DNA from: XYD2-FULL-39-9 sp964363685 | GTDB lineage: Bacteria; Patescibacteriota; Patescibacteriia; Magasanikbacterales; GWA2-37-8 | DNA length: 12,745 bases | Direction of reading: 5' to 3' | NCBI GenBank assembly: GCA_964363685.1 | Contig: CAYIJG010000022.1 | Location: 1 to 12,745 of the forward strand | Part shown: positions 3,995 through 12,431 of the stretch, piece by piece | Layout of the letters: the number at the start of each line of letters is the position of its first letter | Position numbering within the stretch: position 1 is the first letter of the stretch | Program-made: the position numbers and the translations under genes | Notes under the pieces: model-generated | Databases searched by the model: none | Told to the model about the DNA's origin: nothing | The model's input: only the letters and a program-made list of their open reading frames with translations

Positions 3995-5509
3995 ATGTTC
4001 CTCAAATTAAATTCCGCAGCTGCTGTAGGCCTTGATTGCTTGCCTGTGGACGTGGAAGTTGATATCAATAAAGGCCAAAGTGCGTTTAATATTGTTGGTC
4101 TGCCAGATACTTCTATCCACGAAGCCAAAGATCGTATTCATTCGGCTCTAAAAAATTCTGATTTTAGTTACCCGTTTAATTTTCGCATCTTGGTCAACTT
4201 AGCTCCAGCTGATCTGCACAAAGAAGGTCCTTCCTATGATTTGCCTATGGCATTAGGTGTAATAATAATTAGTAATGATCTAGAAATAGACTTGGTTGAT
4301 GCTGTTTTGGTGGGTGAGCTAGCCCTCGACGGCGCCTTACGTCACACCAACGGTATTTTACCGATTGCGGTATTTGCCAAAAAACAAGGTTTCAAAAGAA
4401 TATTTTTACCAGAAATAGATGCGCCGGAAGCAGCCCTAGTAGAAGGAATAGAAATTTATCCAGTTAAAAATTTAAAACAGCTGGTAACACACCTTACCGG
4501 ACCAGAATTGATTACGCCTTATATACGACCAGCGAACTGGAACGAGTTTGATACCCCCCAATACGAACTGGATATGGCTTTTATCAAAGGCCAAGAGTTT
4601 GTAAAACGTGCGCTTGAGATCGCAGCCAGCGGTTCGCACAATATATTAATGAGCGGCCCGCCTGGTTCTGGCAAAACCTTACTCGCCCGCAGTTTTCCCT
4701 CTATCTTACCAAAGCTGACTGCTGAAGAAGCGCTGGAAGTAACAAAAATTTATTCCGTGGCTGGCCAACTGCAAAACGGATTTATCAAAGAACGACCGTT
4801 CCGCTCTCCACACCATACCGCTTCCGGAGTCTCGCTCGTAGGCGGAGGCAAATTTCCTCGCCCCGGAGAAATATCTCTCGCTCATCGAGGCGTATTATTC
4901 CTAGATGAATTTCCCGAGTTTCCCCGCACGGTCTTAGAAAATTTACGCCAACCACTTGAGGATGGCGTCATTACTATTTCTCGCGCGCAAAGTGTCTTAA
5001 AATTTCCCGCCCGGTTTATTCTCGTCGCCAGCCAGAACCCCTGCCCATGCGGATTTAGCACAGACCCGGACAGACAATGCGCTTGCGGGCCCAGCCAAAT
5101 CGCCCGCTACCAAAAAAGAATTAGCGGGCCACTCCTTGACCGCATTGATTTGCATGTGGAAGTGCCGAGAGTAAAATTTGAAAAATTAGCATCCGAAACA
5201 ATGGAAGAGTCCTCGGCCAATATCCGCGAGCGCGTCGAAGCGGCCAGACAAATCCAAACCAATCGGTTTAAAAATACAAATATTCATTGCAATAGCGAAA
5301 TGCGAAATGCGGAGATAAAAGAACACTGCAAACTGGATAACCAGTCTATTGATCTCCTGCGCGCGGCTGTCACCCAGATGCACCTCTCCGCGCGCGCCTA
5401 CAACCGCATCCTCAAACTCGCTCGCACTATTGCGGATTTAGGTAAGAGTGATAATATTGGATTAGATCATATTGCGGAGGCTTTACAGTTTAGAGCGAAA
5501 GTTGAATAA
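3995..5509 (+). CDS. comM: ComM/YifB family Mg-chelatase-like AAA+ ATPase
   Basis: At 504 residues this matches the family length. The N-terminal Lon-protease-like/ChlI domain (about 20-140) includes FNIVGLPD, ILVNLAPADLHKEGPSYDLP and LVGELALDG. The AAA+ domain (about 190-400) has Walker A GPPGSGKT at 221-228, Walker B LFLDEF at 301-306, FRSPHHTAS, and the Cys-rich block NPCPCGF..CACGPSQIARYQKRISGPLLDRID typical of the family. The C-terminal helical domain (about 410-500) includes LSARAYNRILKLARTIAD. ComM is a hexameric helicase promoting branch migration during integration of incoming DNA in natural transformation; that role is known from relatives and only inferred here. The ATG has no SD. 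A small gene follows 6 bases after the stop, so they are probably co-transcribed. An origin in lspA read-through or a weak local promoter is unresolved. Confidence 0.94.
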   Translation: MFLKLNSAAAVGLDCLPVDVEVDINKGQSAFNIVGLPDTSIHEAKDRIHSALKNSDFSYPFNFRILVNLAPADLHKEGPSYDLPMALGVIIISNDLEIDLVDAVLVGELALDGALRHTNGILPIAVFAKKQGFKRIFLPEIDAPEAALVEGIEIYPVKNLKQLVTHLTGPELITPYIRPANWNEFDTPQYELDMAFIKGQEFVKRALEIAASGSHNILMSGPPGSGKTLLARSFPSILPKLTAEEALEVTKIYSVAGQLQNGFIKERPFRSPHHTASGVSLVGGGKFPRPGEISLAHRGVLFLDEFPEFPRTVLENLRQPLEDGVITISRAQSVLKFPARFILVASQNPCPCGFSTDPDRQCACGPSQIARYQKRISGPLLDRIDLHVEVPRVKFEKLASETMEESSANIRERVEAARQIQTNRFKNTNIHCNSEMRNAEIKEHCKLDNQSIDLLRAAVTQMHLSARAYNRILKLARTIADLGKSDNIGLDHIAEALQFRAKVE

Positions 5510-5515
5510 TTAATT

Positions 5516-5965
5516 ATGAACGAGATAAATAATACTCAACCAAAAATAGTGAAACATACCATCCGTACAGTATTAATAGTAACTTTTTTAATGATACTGG
5601 GTTATTTATTACCCCTGCTTATAGGTACATTGGAAAATAAATATGTTCTTTTCTCTTTTTTAAGTGAAATCAATGAGGGAGCCAACAAGATTAATCCTAT
5701 CTCTCTTTTAATTTTAACGGTTGGCAGTAGTAACCCAAATCTTTCCGGGTGTGAAATAGAGTCAACTTATTGGGATGGTTTTGTTCGTAACAGAGATTTT
5801 GTGGGAACGGTTGGTTTAATTGCTCGCAGATATGATATAATTGAACCTGGTAGAATTAGACCATACTACTGGTTTAATATTCCGGGTCCAATTATAAAAA
5901 CATTGCCTATTAGAGGAGATAATCGACAAATTAACTGTGAAAACGGAAGTTTTCTAGCTCCTTAA
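5516..5965 (+). CDS. Hypothetical membrane-anchored protein
   Basis: 149 residues, unrecognised. A short cytoplasmic N-terminus (MNEINNTQPKIVKHTIRT) precedes one clear hydrophobic segment at residues 19-37 (VLIVTFLMILGYLLPLLIG). The remaining ~110 residues are mostly polar and probably face outward. Two cysteines (GCEIES near 79, NCENG near 141) could form a disulfide. Aromatic and Pro/Gly-rich stretches (RIRPYYWFNIPGP) suggest a compact fold rather than low complexity. Its base composition is AT-rich like its neighbours. It starts 6 bases after comM, and a cyclophilin gene follows 33 bases after its stop, so a comM operon member is likely. No SD is present. It could be a pilin-like or competence-related accessory, but no motif supports that. 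Confidence 0.72.
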   Translation: MNEINNTQPKIVKHTIRTVLIVTFLMILGYLLPLLIGTLENKYVLFSFLSEINEGANKINPISLLILTVGSSNPNLSGCEIESTYWDGFVRNRDFVGTVGLIARRYDIIEPGRIRPYYWFNIPGPIIKTLPIRGDNRQINCENGSFLAP

Positions 5966-5998
5966 ACTTATTAATAGAATATTTTAAATAAGAAATAT

Positions 5999-6718
5999 AT
6001 GAAAAACCTAATCCTCGCCCTAGTCATAATCACAGTAGCCGTTGTCGCCTTTTTCCTCTTTAAAAAAGCGCCACCAGCTCAAGCACCCGCAAACGAAACC
6101 CCCAACCCAATCACTCCGGTAACGGAAACGGTCGGGGAACAAATTCCACCTGAAAATGTTTCCACCACCCCAACCACTACCACAGAAATCAAGCCCCTAG
6201 ACTTAAGTCAATATAAAACACCAATTATGCTAGTAGACCAAAAGAAAAGCTACACCGCTAAAATGAAAACAACGGCCGGAGAAATGGATATTGAACTAAA
6301 TGTAAAAGCTACGCCTATTACCGCCAACAACTTTGTTTTCCTCGCCAAGAAAAATTTTTATGATAACACTATTTTCCATCGCGTCATTAAAGGCTTTATG
6401 ATTCAAGGTGGCGATCCGCTCGGCAACGGTAGTGGCGGCCCGGGCTATAAATTTGATGACGAACCGTTCAAAGGAGAATATGTTAAAGGTACAGTGGCTA
6501 TGGCCAACTCTGGAGCAAACACCAACGGCAGTCAGTTTTTTATAATGCATGATGATTATCCCCTACCTCCTCAATATATTATTTTTGGAAAAGTTATCAA
6601 AGGTCTTGATGTAATAGATAAGATTGCCGAAGCTCCAACCACACTTGGCTCAGACGGCGCAATGTCTAAACCAGTTAACCCGGTCAAGATTTTGTCTGTT
6701 GAAATTATTGAGAAATAA
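5999..6718 (+). CDS. Membrane-anchored cyclophilin-type peptidyl-prolyl cis-trans isomerase
   Basis: 239 residues. An N-terminal membrane anchor (MKNLILALVIITVAVVAFFLF) is followed by a Pro/Thr-rich linker (about 24-70) and a cyclophilin domain (about 83-239). Signature blocks are NFYDNTIFHRVIKGFMIQGGD with F126-H127-R128 and Q136, GTVAMANSG, GSQFFI at 177-182, and IIFGKVIKGLDVID. The arginine of FHR and the Q and F residues line the active site in known cyclophilins. The enzyme should isomerise Xaa-Pro bonds of exported proteins on the outer face of the membrane. The usual tryptophan before the FGKV block is replaced (YPLPPQY), as in many bacterial cyclophilins. No SD precedes the ATG. A strong bidirectional terminator lies 28 bases downstream. 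Confidence 0.93.
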   Translation: MKNLILALVIITVAVVAFFLFKKAPPAQAPANETPNPITPVTETVGEQIPPENVSTTPTTTTEIKPLDLSQYKTPIMLVDQKKSYTAKMKTTAGEMDIELNVKATPITANNFVFLAKKNFYDNTIFHRVIKGFMIQGGDPLGNGSGGPGYKFDDEPFKGEYVKGTVAMANSGANTNGSQFFIMHDDYPLPPQYIIFGKVIKGLDVIDKIAEAPTTLGSDGAMSKPVNPVKILSVEIIEK

Positions 6719-6746
6719 ATTTAACCCGCTCCTCGAACTGACAACA

Positions 6747-6778
6747 AAAAAAGACTTGCCACTTGGCAAGTCTTTTTT
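6747..6778. terminator. Bidirectional terminator between cyclophilin and 3D-domain genes
   Basis: AAAAAAGACTTGCC, loop ACTT, GGCAAGTCTTTTTT: a perfect 14-bp stem with A and T runs on both sides. It serves the convergent genes ending at 6718 (plus) and 6787 (minus). Confidence 0.92.
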
Positions 6779-6786
6779 ATTTATTT

Positions 6787-7434
6787 TTATCTTCCAGCTC
6801 TATTAACAGCCACTTCTTTTGGAGCTTTCTTCGGATAATAGATTTCTACTTCCGCGCGCTGTACACCAAACTCTCTTGCATCAGGCACTGATTCCATCCA
6901 GACATCCATACGGCCAAGGCCATAACGGGAATTCATACGATCTTCTACTATAAAAACCTTCTCACCAAATAAACCTCGGGCCACAACTCTAGTACCAAAA
7001 GGAAGTTTGTTAGCTGCGATCATACTATCGTGTACGCGTTTGCCGGTAGCGGCAATAAACGGTGAGCTGTCGGTCTGGCCTGGGACACTGTTATAGGCAG
7101 TAAAAACTACACTCATTACCTTGTCTGGCTTTTCACCCTCAGCAATGGTTAAGTTTTGTGATTCACCAGGACTATTAATAACAACTTTTGAGCTTGCTTT
7201 TTTAGCGGTTGGTTTAGTTTTAGCCTTAACAGTTGGTTGGGGTGTTAAAGCTGGCATTTCTATAGAAAACAAATTGTTAATACCATTATTAACTAACTTT
7301 TCCGTAGAATTAGCAAAATAAATATCTACACTGGCCTTGGTAGACATTGGTAAAATACTTTGGCTAGATACAGCCAAAATTACCAGGGCTTTAAATACTG
7401 CTAATGTAGTGTTTTTTGGCTTAGTTGTCATCAT
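6787..7434 (-). CDS. Secreted 3D-domain protein (cell-wall associated)
   Basis: 215 residues from the first of two adjacent ATGs (7434, 7431). The signal peptide covers about residues 1-35 (hydrophobic LAVFKALVILAVSS, cleavage near STKA). A Lys/Thr/Ala/Pro-rich spacer (about 60-90) precedes the 3D domain (about 108-200): MSVVFTAYNSVPGQTDSSPF, AATGKRV, IAANKLPFGTRV, VEDRMNSRYG and GRMDVWM. The aspartates of TDSSP, VEDRM and RMDVWM are the likely three that name the domain. 3D domains are double-psi beta-barrels related to the MltA/RlpA catalytic fold and occur on wall-binding or peptidoglycan-cleaving proteins. There is no LysM or other binding domain here. The gene diverges from PBP1A over overlapping promoters, fitting a shared role in wall growth. 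No SD; the leader holds a small attenuator-like hairpin. Confidence 0.87.
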   Translation of the reverse strand: MMTTKPKNTTLAVFKALVILAVSSQSILPMSTKASVDIYFANSTEKLVNNGINNLFSIEMPALTPQPTVKAKTKPTAKKASSKVVINSPGESQNLTIAEGEKPDKVMSVVFTAYNSVPGQTDSSPFIAATGKRVHDSMIAANKLPFGTRVVARGLFGEKVFIVEDRMNSRYGLGRMDVWMESVPDAREFGVQRAEVEIYYPKKAPKEVAVNRAGR

Positions 7435-7452
7435 ATTCGTTAAAATTAAAAA

Positions 7453-7469
7453 GTATCCATAACGGATAC
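7453..7469 (-). terminator. Attenuator-like hairpin in the leader of the 3D-domain gene
   Basis: On the minus strand GTATCC, loop gttat, GGATAC is followed by TTTTTAATTTT. It lies about 14 bases after the predicted transcription start and 19 bases before the start codon. The stem is only 6-7 bp, so termination would be weak. Confidence 0.4.
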
Positions 7470-7489
7470 CTCAGCTTAATTAACGGATA
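7460..7489. promoter_or_regulatory. Direct repeat TAACGGATA x2, 21 bases apart
   Basis: TAACGGATA occurs at 7460-7468 and 7481-7489. The 21-base offset is two helical turns, placing both copies on the same face of the DNA. The second abuts the -10 of the leftward promoter and covers its start site, so an operator is plausible. Confidence 0.4.
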
Positions 7490-7518
7490 ACTGTACCACA
7501 AATTGCCATTTTTGTCAA
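7490..7518 (-). promoter_or_regulatory. Promoter of the 3D-domain gene
   Basis: On the minus strand TTGACA (7518-7513), 17-base spacer, TACAGT (7495-7490). It overlaps the rightward PBP1A promoter at 7503-7531, so the two may exclude each other. Confidence 0.7.
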
Positions 7519-7531
7519 TGGATGATAGTAT
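7503..7531 (+). promoter_or_regulatory. Promoter of the PBP1A gene
   Basis: TTGCCA (7503-7508), 17-base spacer, TAGTAT (7526-7531), with an expected start near 7538. This leaves a leader of about 19 bases before the ATG at 7557 and argues against the upstream TTG (7503) and ATG (7518) starts, which would lie before the transcription start. Confidence 0.55.
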
Positions 7532-7556
7532 TTACCTTAGGCTGATTAAATTTCCT

Positions 7557-10403
7557 ATGCCAATTCCACAACTTCATCAGAGCCGTCATTACGGACGCAT
7601 CCCCGAGGGGGAACGGTTATCTGACAAAGAAAAAAGAAAAAAACTTATCAAAACCATAGCCATATCTGTTGGGGTCGGCGCTGTGCTTCTTTTTATTGTC
7701 GGCACTATCACAGTAGCTATAGTTAGCCGTGACCTGCCAGACCCAAACAAGCTCACTGAACATAAGGTTTCACAAAGCACCAAAATCTATGATCGCACCG
7801 GCGAACACCTACTGTTTGAGGTCTATCAAAACCAAAAACGCACGTTGGTAGAAATGGATCAGATCGCCAACTATGTAAAACAGGCTACCGTGGCCGTAGA
7901 GGATAAGGATTTCTATACACACAAGGGTATACGTATCCAAAGTATTCTGCGTGCCAGATTCAACAGCCTTATCGGTCGTCGAGCCGGATCCGGTGGTGGC
8001 TCAACCCTTACCCAACAACTGATTAAAAACGTTCTTGTCGGCGACGCACGCGAGGGCTTTGCGGGCTATTTTAGAAAAATAAAAGAAATTATTCTAGCCA
8101 TTAAAGCGGAAAAAGAATACACTAAGGATGAAATTTTAAAATCATATTTAAACGAAATCCCTTACGGCTCTACCAACTACGGCATTGAATCAGCCAGCCA
8201 AGCCTACTTCAACAAAAAGGCCATCGACCTCACCTTGGCTGAATCTGCTACCCTAGCGGCCATCCCTAAAGCGCCAAGCAAGTATTTACGAGATTTGGAC
8301 GCCTTGCGTGACCGCCGTAATTTAGTTCTGGCTTTAATGTTTAATCAGGGATATATAACAGAGGAACTAAAAAACGCAGCCCAGACGACTACTTTGGAAA
8401 TTTCCAAAACTTCTGGGCCAATAGAAGCCCCCCACTTTGTTTTTTATGTGCAAAAATTATTAGCTGATCAGTTTGGCGAACGAGCGATTGATGAGGGTGG
8501 ATTAAGAGTCATCACTACCTTAGATTTTGATAAACAACAAATTGCCGAAAAAACAATAAAAGAATTGGGCGACAAAAATGCCAAAGACGCCAACGCTAAC
8601 AATGCCGCTCTGGTGGCTATTGACCCAAAGACCAAAGAAATTTTAGCCTTGGTTGGTTCAAGAGATTATAACAATGACGAAATCAAAGGCAAGTACGATA
8701 TCGCTACTCTAGGTAAACGCCAACCCGGATCTTCCTTCAAACCATTTGTCTATACCTATGCTTTTGAACGAGGCTATACACCTGAAACTGTGCTCTATGA
8801 TGTAGCCACCAACTTTGAATCCCGTGCGGGCGCCAAGCCATATGCTCCAAAAAATTATGACGGCAAAGAACGCGGACTAGTGACTATGCGACGAGCTTTG
8901 CAAGGGTCGCTCAACATTCCGGCTGTCAAAACTTTGTACCTGGTTGGCACTAATAATACGATTGAGTTTGCTAAACGGTTTGGCTATACCACTTTTACCG
9001 GCGACCCTGGTTTGAGTTTGGTCTTGGGTGGCGCTGAAGTCAACCTACTAGAACACACTAACGCCTATGCGACCTTGGCTGACAACGGACAATACAACAA
9101 ACCCGTCAGTATTCTAAAAGTGACCAACAGCAAAGGCGAGGTGATGTATGAATGGGAAAAATCTCCTGACCAAGAAGTAATCAAACCAGAACTGGCGGCT
9201 ACTATTTCCAATGTTCTTTCTGATGATGAATCGCGAGGTTTTATCTTTGGCCGTAATGGTAATCTGACTTTACCTGGCCGACCAGTCGCAGCCAAAACCG
9301 GAACTACAAATAACAATCTTGATGCGTGGACAATGGGCTATGTGCCTCAACTAGCAACTGGCGTATGGGTTGGCAACACTACCCCGACTCCGATGAAGGC
9401 CGGTGGAAATGCTTTGGCTGGTACTATCTGGAATAGATTTATGAGAGAAGCGCTCAAAGGCGATCGGGTGGAATCTTTCCCAGCGCCACCAGTGGAAGAT
9501 ATTGAAAAAGCAGTTTTGCGCGGAGGAAACGGCGGTATTACACTGGAGATAAATTCTATTACCGGCAAAATCGCATCTATTCTGACACCGCCAAACTTAA
9601 TTGTTTCAAAAACATTTTTACCTCCCCATGATATTTTGCATTATGTAGATAGAGACGACCCACGTGGGCCAGTGCCACCTTCTCCAGCTGACGATCCACA
9701 ATACAATACTTGGGAAATAGCCCTACAAGATTGGATAGCCCGCCAACAGAAGGCTGGCGTCAATCTGACTTTTGAAGAACCACCAACCGAAACTGATAAC
9801 ACCCAACCATCAGAATTTACTCCCACTATAGATTTTATTTCTCCGCTTGAAGGTACGGTTTTAAATTCTCGAGATCTAGATATTCAAGTGTTAGCTTCTG
9901 CGCCAAGAGGTGTGACAAAAGTAATTTACCAAATTGATGGTCAAATTATTGGTACCGCTTTACAATCTCCGTTTGGTCTAAGATACCACGCCCAGAAACT
10001 GGCTAAAGGACCGCACGTCCTCAACGCCATAGCGGTAGACGACCAAAACAATGCTGGCGCAAAAAGCATACGCTTTGATTTACAAGCGGACTTTGATCCG
10101 GCTAGTTTTGAGTGGTTTGATATAAGTCCAGCCACTATCAAAGCTGAGGATTTTCCAAGAGTAATAAACATCATCCCGTTCCGTTGGGAAGAAATGAAAA
10201 AGATTGATATATATTTAATCACTGGAAGCGCGTCACCAAGACTGATTTATAATTTTAACCAAAAAGATGATAAGCTCTTTAATAATTCACTGACCTTTAC
10301 CTGGAAAAAATCCCCAGGTGTAGGCGAACATTCCTTGAAGGCTGTGCTGTTTGATAATGCGGGAAGGACTACGGAGAAGGTTTTGAAGGTTTTGGTGGAG
10401 TAA
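7557..10403 (+). CDS. Class A penicillin-binding protein (PBP1A type) with C-terminal Ig-like domain
   Basis: From the ATG at 7557 this is 948 residues; upstream TTG 7503 or ATG 7518 would extend it but overlap the promoter. Order: short basic cytoplasmic tail, TM segment about 31-58, then the GT51 transglycosylase with EDKDFYTHKG (catalytic E115) and GSGGGSTLTQQLIKN. The transpeptidase has SSFK (nucleophile S392, motif S-x-x-K), SLN at 451-453 and KTG at 580-582. A Pro-rich linker (about 690-750) leads to an Ig-like module (about 760-845) starting ISPLEGTVLNSRDLDI and a further beta-rich end. It polymerises glycan strands from lipid II and cross-links stem peptides outside the membrane; all key motifs are intact, so it should be active and a beta-lactam target. 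The Ig-like tail probably binds wall or partner proteins. It diverges from the 3D-domain wall gene. No SD. Confidence 0.95.
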   Translation: MPIPQLHQSRHYGRIPEGERLSDKEKRKKLIKTIAISVGVGAVLLFIVGTITVAIVSRDLPDPNKLTEHKVSQSTKIYDRTGEHLLFEVYQNQKRTLVEMDQIANYVKQATVAVEDKDFYTHKGIRIQSILRARFNSLIGRRAGSGGGSTLTQQLIKNVLVGDAREGFAGYFRKIKEIILAIKAEKEYTKDEILKSYLNEIPYGSTNYGIESASQAYFNKKAIDLTLAESATLAAIPKAPSKYLRDLDALRDRRNLVLALMFNQGYITEELKNAAQTTTLEISKTSGPIEAPHFVFYVQKLLADQFGERAIDEGGLRVITTLDFDKQQIAEKTIKELGDKNAKDANANNAALVAIDPKTKEILALVGSRDYNNDEIKGKYDIATLGKRQPGSSFKPFVYTYAFERGYTPETVLYDVATNFESRAGAKPYAPKNYDGKERGLVTMRRALQGSLNIPAVKTLYLVGTNNTIEFAKRFGYTTFTGDPGLSLVLGGAEVNLLEHTNAYATLADNGQYNKPVSILKVTNSKGEVMYEWEKSPDQEVIKPELAATISNVLSDDESRGFIFGRNGNLTLPGRPVAAKTGTTNNNLDAWTMGYVPQLATGVWVGNTTPTPMKAGGNALAGTIWNRFMREALKGDRVESFPAPPVEDIEKAVLRGGNGGITLEINSITGKIASILTPPNLIVSKTFLPPHDILHYVDRDDPRGPVPPSPADDPQYNTWEIALQDWIARQQKAGVNLTFEEPPTETDNTQPSEFTPTIDFISPLEGTVLNSRDLDIQVLASAPRGVTKVIYQIDGQIIGTALQSPFGLRYHAQKLAKGPHVLNAIAVDDQNNAGAKSIRFDLQADFDPASFEWFDISPATIKAEDFPRVINIIPFRWEEMKKIDIYLITGSASPRLIYNFNQKDDKLFNNSLTFTWKKSPGVGEHSLKAVLFDNAGRTTEKVLKVLVE

Positions 10404-10412
10404 AATTTTACT
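10399..10412. repeat. 14-base perfect palindrome at convergent stops
   Basis: AGTAAAATTTTACT covers the PBP1A stop codon and overlaps the stop of the facing coiled-coil gene; only 4 bases separate the two genes. No true terminator is visible here, so the two transcripts probably overlap at their 3' ends. Confidence 0.4.
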
Positions 10413-11181
10413 TTAAAATTTCATTTACACTCTTTATAAACTCTGCTTTTTCTTTACTATCTTTAGGATAAAGAATGGCAGCAATTTTATTTAAAATTTC
10501 TACTTCTTGTTTAATAAATGGGTCAGGTAGTGTATTGCTACCTTTTATCTTATAAAGTTGGTACTCTACAAACAACGACATTACTTTCCTATTATTGTCT
10601 CGGTCTTTTTCACGCTCCAGTCGAGTTTCTTCAAGGATTTTTTCCTTATTGCTAATCCCCTCAAAAGCAGATTCTATCCCTTTTTTATTTTTTTCTAATA
10701 AATCATTTTGGGCAATCAGGGTCTTTGACGTACTATCTAATAATTTCTGTATACTTAATTTAGTTTCCTTTTCTACTTGAGCAAACAATCCTTTCCCGTC
10801 CGCTGTAACTTTTTCGTTCTTCTTTTTTAAATCAGATATTTCTTTTGTCTGAGAAACTATTTCATTATCTAGTTTTTTTTGTTCTTCTTTTAGAGCCTCC
10901 TGTTTTTCGTTAATATCGTTTCTTTTTGATTCTATCTTAGAAAACATTTCGTTTACCTCTTCACTTTTCCTAGCAATACCGTCTCTAAGATTATCTAATG
11001 TAAATCCAAAATAAGTACCTACCAAAACAATCATGACTGCTGCTGGCCAAACCATCCAGCGAATTACAGTAAGAACGCTTTTTATTGTTCTGTTTAAACT
11101 CTTAAATATCTCTTCTTGTGAGATGTCCTGAATATTTTTTGGTTGTTCTTTTTGTTTTGTTTCAAAATCTTGTTCGTTCAT
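10408..11181 (-). CDS. Membrane-anchored coiled-coil protein, unknown function
   Basis: 257 residues. A charged cytoplasmic-looking N-terminus (about 1-36) is followed by one TM segment at about 40-62 (IRWMVWPAAVMIVLVGTYFGF). A long charged helical region (about 65-215), rich in Lys, Glu and Gln with heptad-like hydrophobics (ISDLKKKNEKV, IQKLLDSTSKTL), is probably a coiled coil. The C-terminus (about 205-257) is a mixed helical end. No enzyme motif is recognised. The ATG lies 7 bases after the dnaN stop on the same strand, so it is almost certainly the second gene of a dnaN operon. A membrane tether or scaffold is a guess from architecture alone. AT-rich, SD-less, like its neighbours. Confidence 0.8.
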   Translation of the reverse strand: MNEQDFETKQKEQPKNIQDISQEEIFKSLNRTIKSVLTVIRWMVWPAAVMIVLVGTYFGFTLDNLRDGIARKSEEVNEMFSKIESKRNDINEKQEALKEEQKKLDNEIVSQTKEISDLKKKNEKVTADGKGLFAQVEKETKLSIQKLLDSTSKTLIAQNDLLEKNKKGIESAFEGISNKEKILEETRLEREKDRDNNRKVMSLFVEYQLYKIKGSNTLPDPFIKQEVEILNKIAAILYPKDSKEKAEFIKSVNEILK

Positions 11182-11188
11182 ATATTTT

Positions 11189-12310
11189 TTACTGCCTTAT
11201 AGGCATCACAATATACACGAAGTTTTTATCTTCTTTTGGCGCCAAAATACACGGACTCTCGGCGTTTACTACCTTGAGAACCGAAGTTTCTTCATCAATA
11301 TTTGCCAATCCGTCTAGGACATAGCGGTGGTTGAGTAAAATATTATTTTTCTCGCCTTTTATCTCGGCTGAGGCTTCGGATTTATGTTCACCGGTTTGAG
11401 TTGAGACTGAAGAGATAAGGACAGCGCCGGCAGTAGGATCAAATTCAAAATTAACGGCATTTACGCCCACGGTTGTAAACAGGCTTGCGGCTTTTATTTC
11501 TTTGGTTATTTGGTTAGTAGAAAATTCGGCTGTGGTTCTAAACTCTTTGGGGATAATCTGGGTATAATCAGGATATTGACCATCAACAAGCCTCGAGACC
11601 AACTCCACCTCATTGCATCTCAATACAATTTGGTTTTCAGTCACCAGCAACCGTACATTCTTTTCATTATCTAACCCTTTAGACAAGGACAAAACATGGC
11701 TTATTTCCGAAGCAGTCCGGGCAGGAATAATAATTCTTGTTTTTTCATCACCTTGGATTAATTTTACTTTCTTTTCTGCCAATCTATAACTATCAGTCGC
11801 GGCCATAGTAAGCACCCCTGATTCATCATTGAAGTTAAACAATACTCCGGCAAGCTCGGCTCTAATTTCATTCTTTGAGGCTGCCTGAAAAACCTGTCCC
11901 AAGCCCTTTTTAAGAAGTTCTAGGTCAAGGAGGTATCCTTTACCCTCTCCGACTACCGGAACCACTGGAAACTCGTCTGCGGAGGTTCCTTTTATCTTTG
12001 TAGATGATTTGCCTGACACCACTTCTACTTCATTATCCTTTAAACTTAATTCTACTTTTTCATCTGAAAGTAAATTCACAAAATCAGTCAGGGTACTGGC
12101 TGGGACCGTAAAATTTCCCGGAGTTTCAACTTTGGCTCGTAGGGTGGCAACAGTAGCCAGCTCTAGATTAGTGGCGACAAGTTCAACTTTTTGCTCACTT
12201 GCTCTTATTAAGACATTACCCAATATCGGTAGGTTGGTGTTTTTTCCGGCCACGCCGATCACCAGCGCTAAGGCTTTGGAAAGGTTTTCTTTTGTGCAGA
12301 GAAATTTCAT
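11189..12310 (-). CDS. dnaN: DNA polymerase III beta subunit (sliding clamp)
   Basis: 373 residues, the normal bacterial clamp length, covering three repeated clamp domains of about 120 residues. Recognisable blocks: MKFLCTKENLSKALALVIGVAGKNTNLPILGNVLI at the N-terminus (given in parts: MKFLCTKENLSKAL, NLPILGNVLI), ELVATNLELA, the middle MAATDSYRLAEKKV, DGQYPDYTQIIPKEF, and the C-terminal FVYIVMPIRQ that matches the family ending (VMPxR). It forms a ring dimer holding polymerase and repair proteins on DNA. The ATG lacks an SD; a TATAAT-like -10 lies about 20 bases upstream on the minus strand with a poor -35. dnaN is often next to dnaA and the origin, but here its neighbours are a coiled-coil gene downstream and a GC-rich small gene divergent upstream. 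Confidence 0.95.
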   Translation of the reverse strand: MKFLCTKENLSKALALVIGVAGKNTNLPILGNVLIRASEQKVELVATNLELATVATLRAKVETPGNFTVPASTLTDFVNLLSDEKVELSLKDNEVEVVSGKSSTKIKGTSADEFPVVPVVGEGKGYLLDLELLKKGLGQVFQAASKNEIRAELAGVLFNFNDESGVLTMAATDSYRLAEKKVKLIQGDEKTRIIIPARTASEISHVLSLSKGLDNEKNVRLLVTENQIVLRCNEVELVSRLVDGQYPDYTQIIPKEFRTTAEFSTNQITKEIKAASLFTTVGVNAVNFEFDPTAGAVLISSVSTQTGEHKSEASAEIKGEKNNILLNHRYVLDGLANIDEETSVLKVVNAESPCILAPKEDKNFVYIVMPIRQ

Positions 12311-12349
12311 ACTATTAAGATATTATATAAAATATTTTATTAATAATTA

Positions 12350-12377
12350 TTGTTTAAAGACTATTTTTTGCTATAAT
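12350..12377 (+). promoter_or_regulatory. Promoter of the third GC-rich small gene
   Basis: TTGTTT (12350-12355), 16-base spacer, TATAAT (12372-12377) with the extended -10 TGC directly in front. Transcription would start near 12384, so the leader begins at the TTGAAACG block. Confidence 0.65.
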
Positions 12378-12387
12378 ACTATTGTTA

Positions 12388-12431
12388 TTGAAACGACTTT
12401 GATTAGCCGTTTCCGTACAAACCCGTTTCAA
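12388..12431 (+). promoter_or_regulatory. Leader with two mutually exclusive pairings
   Basis: TTGAAACG (12388-12395) can pair with CGTTTC (12408-12413, six bases) or with CGTTTCAA (12424-12431, eight bases). The second partner ends two bases before the SD (GGAG, 12434-12437), so the choice of fold could change access to the ribosome site. Confidence 0.45.

Noticed and set aside
7503..7556. Upstream TTG (7503) or ATG (7518) as the PBP1A start
   Set aside because: Both lie within the likely promoter and before its transcription start; the ATG at 7557 gives a normal short cytoplasmic tail.
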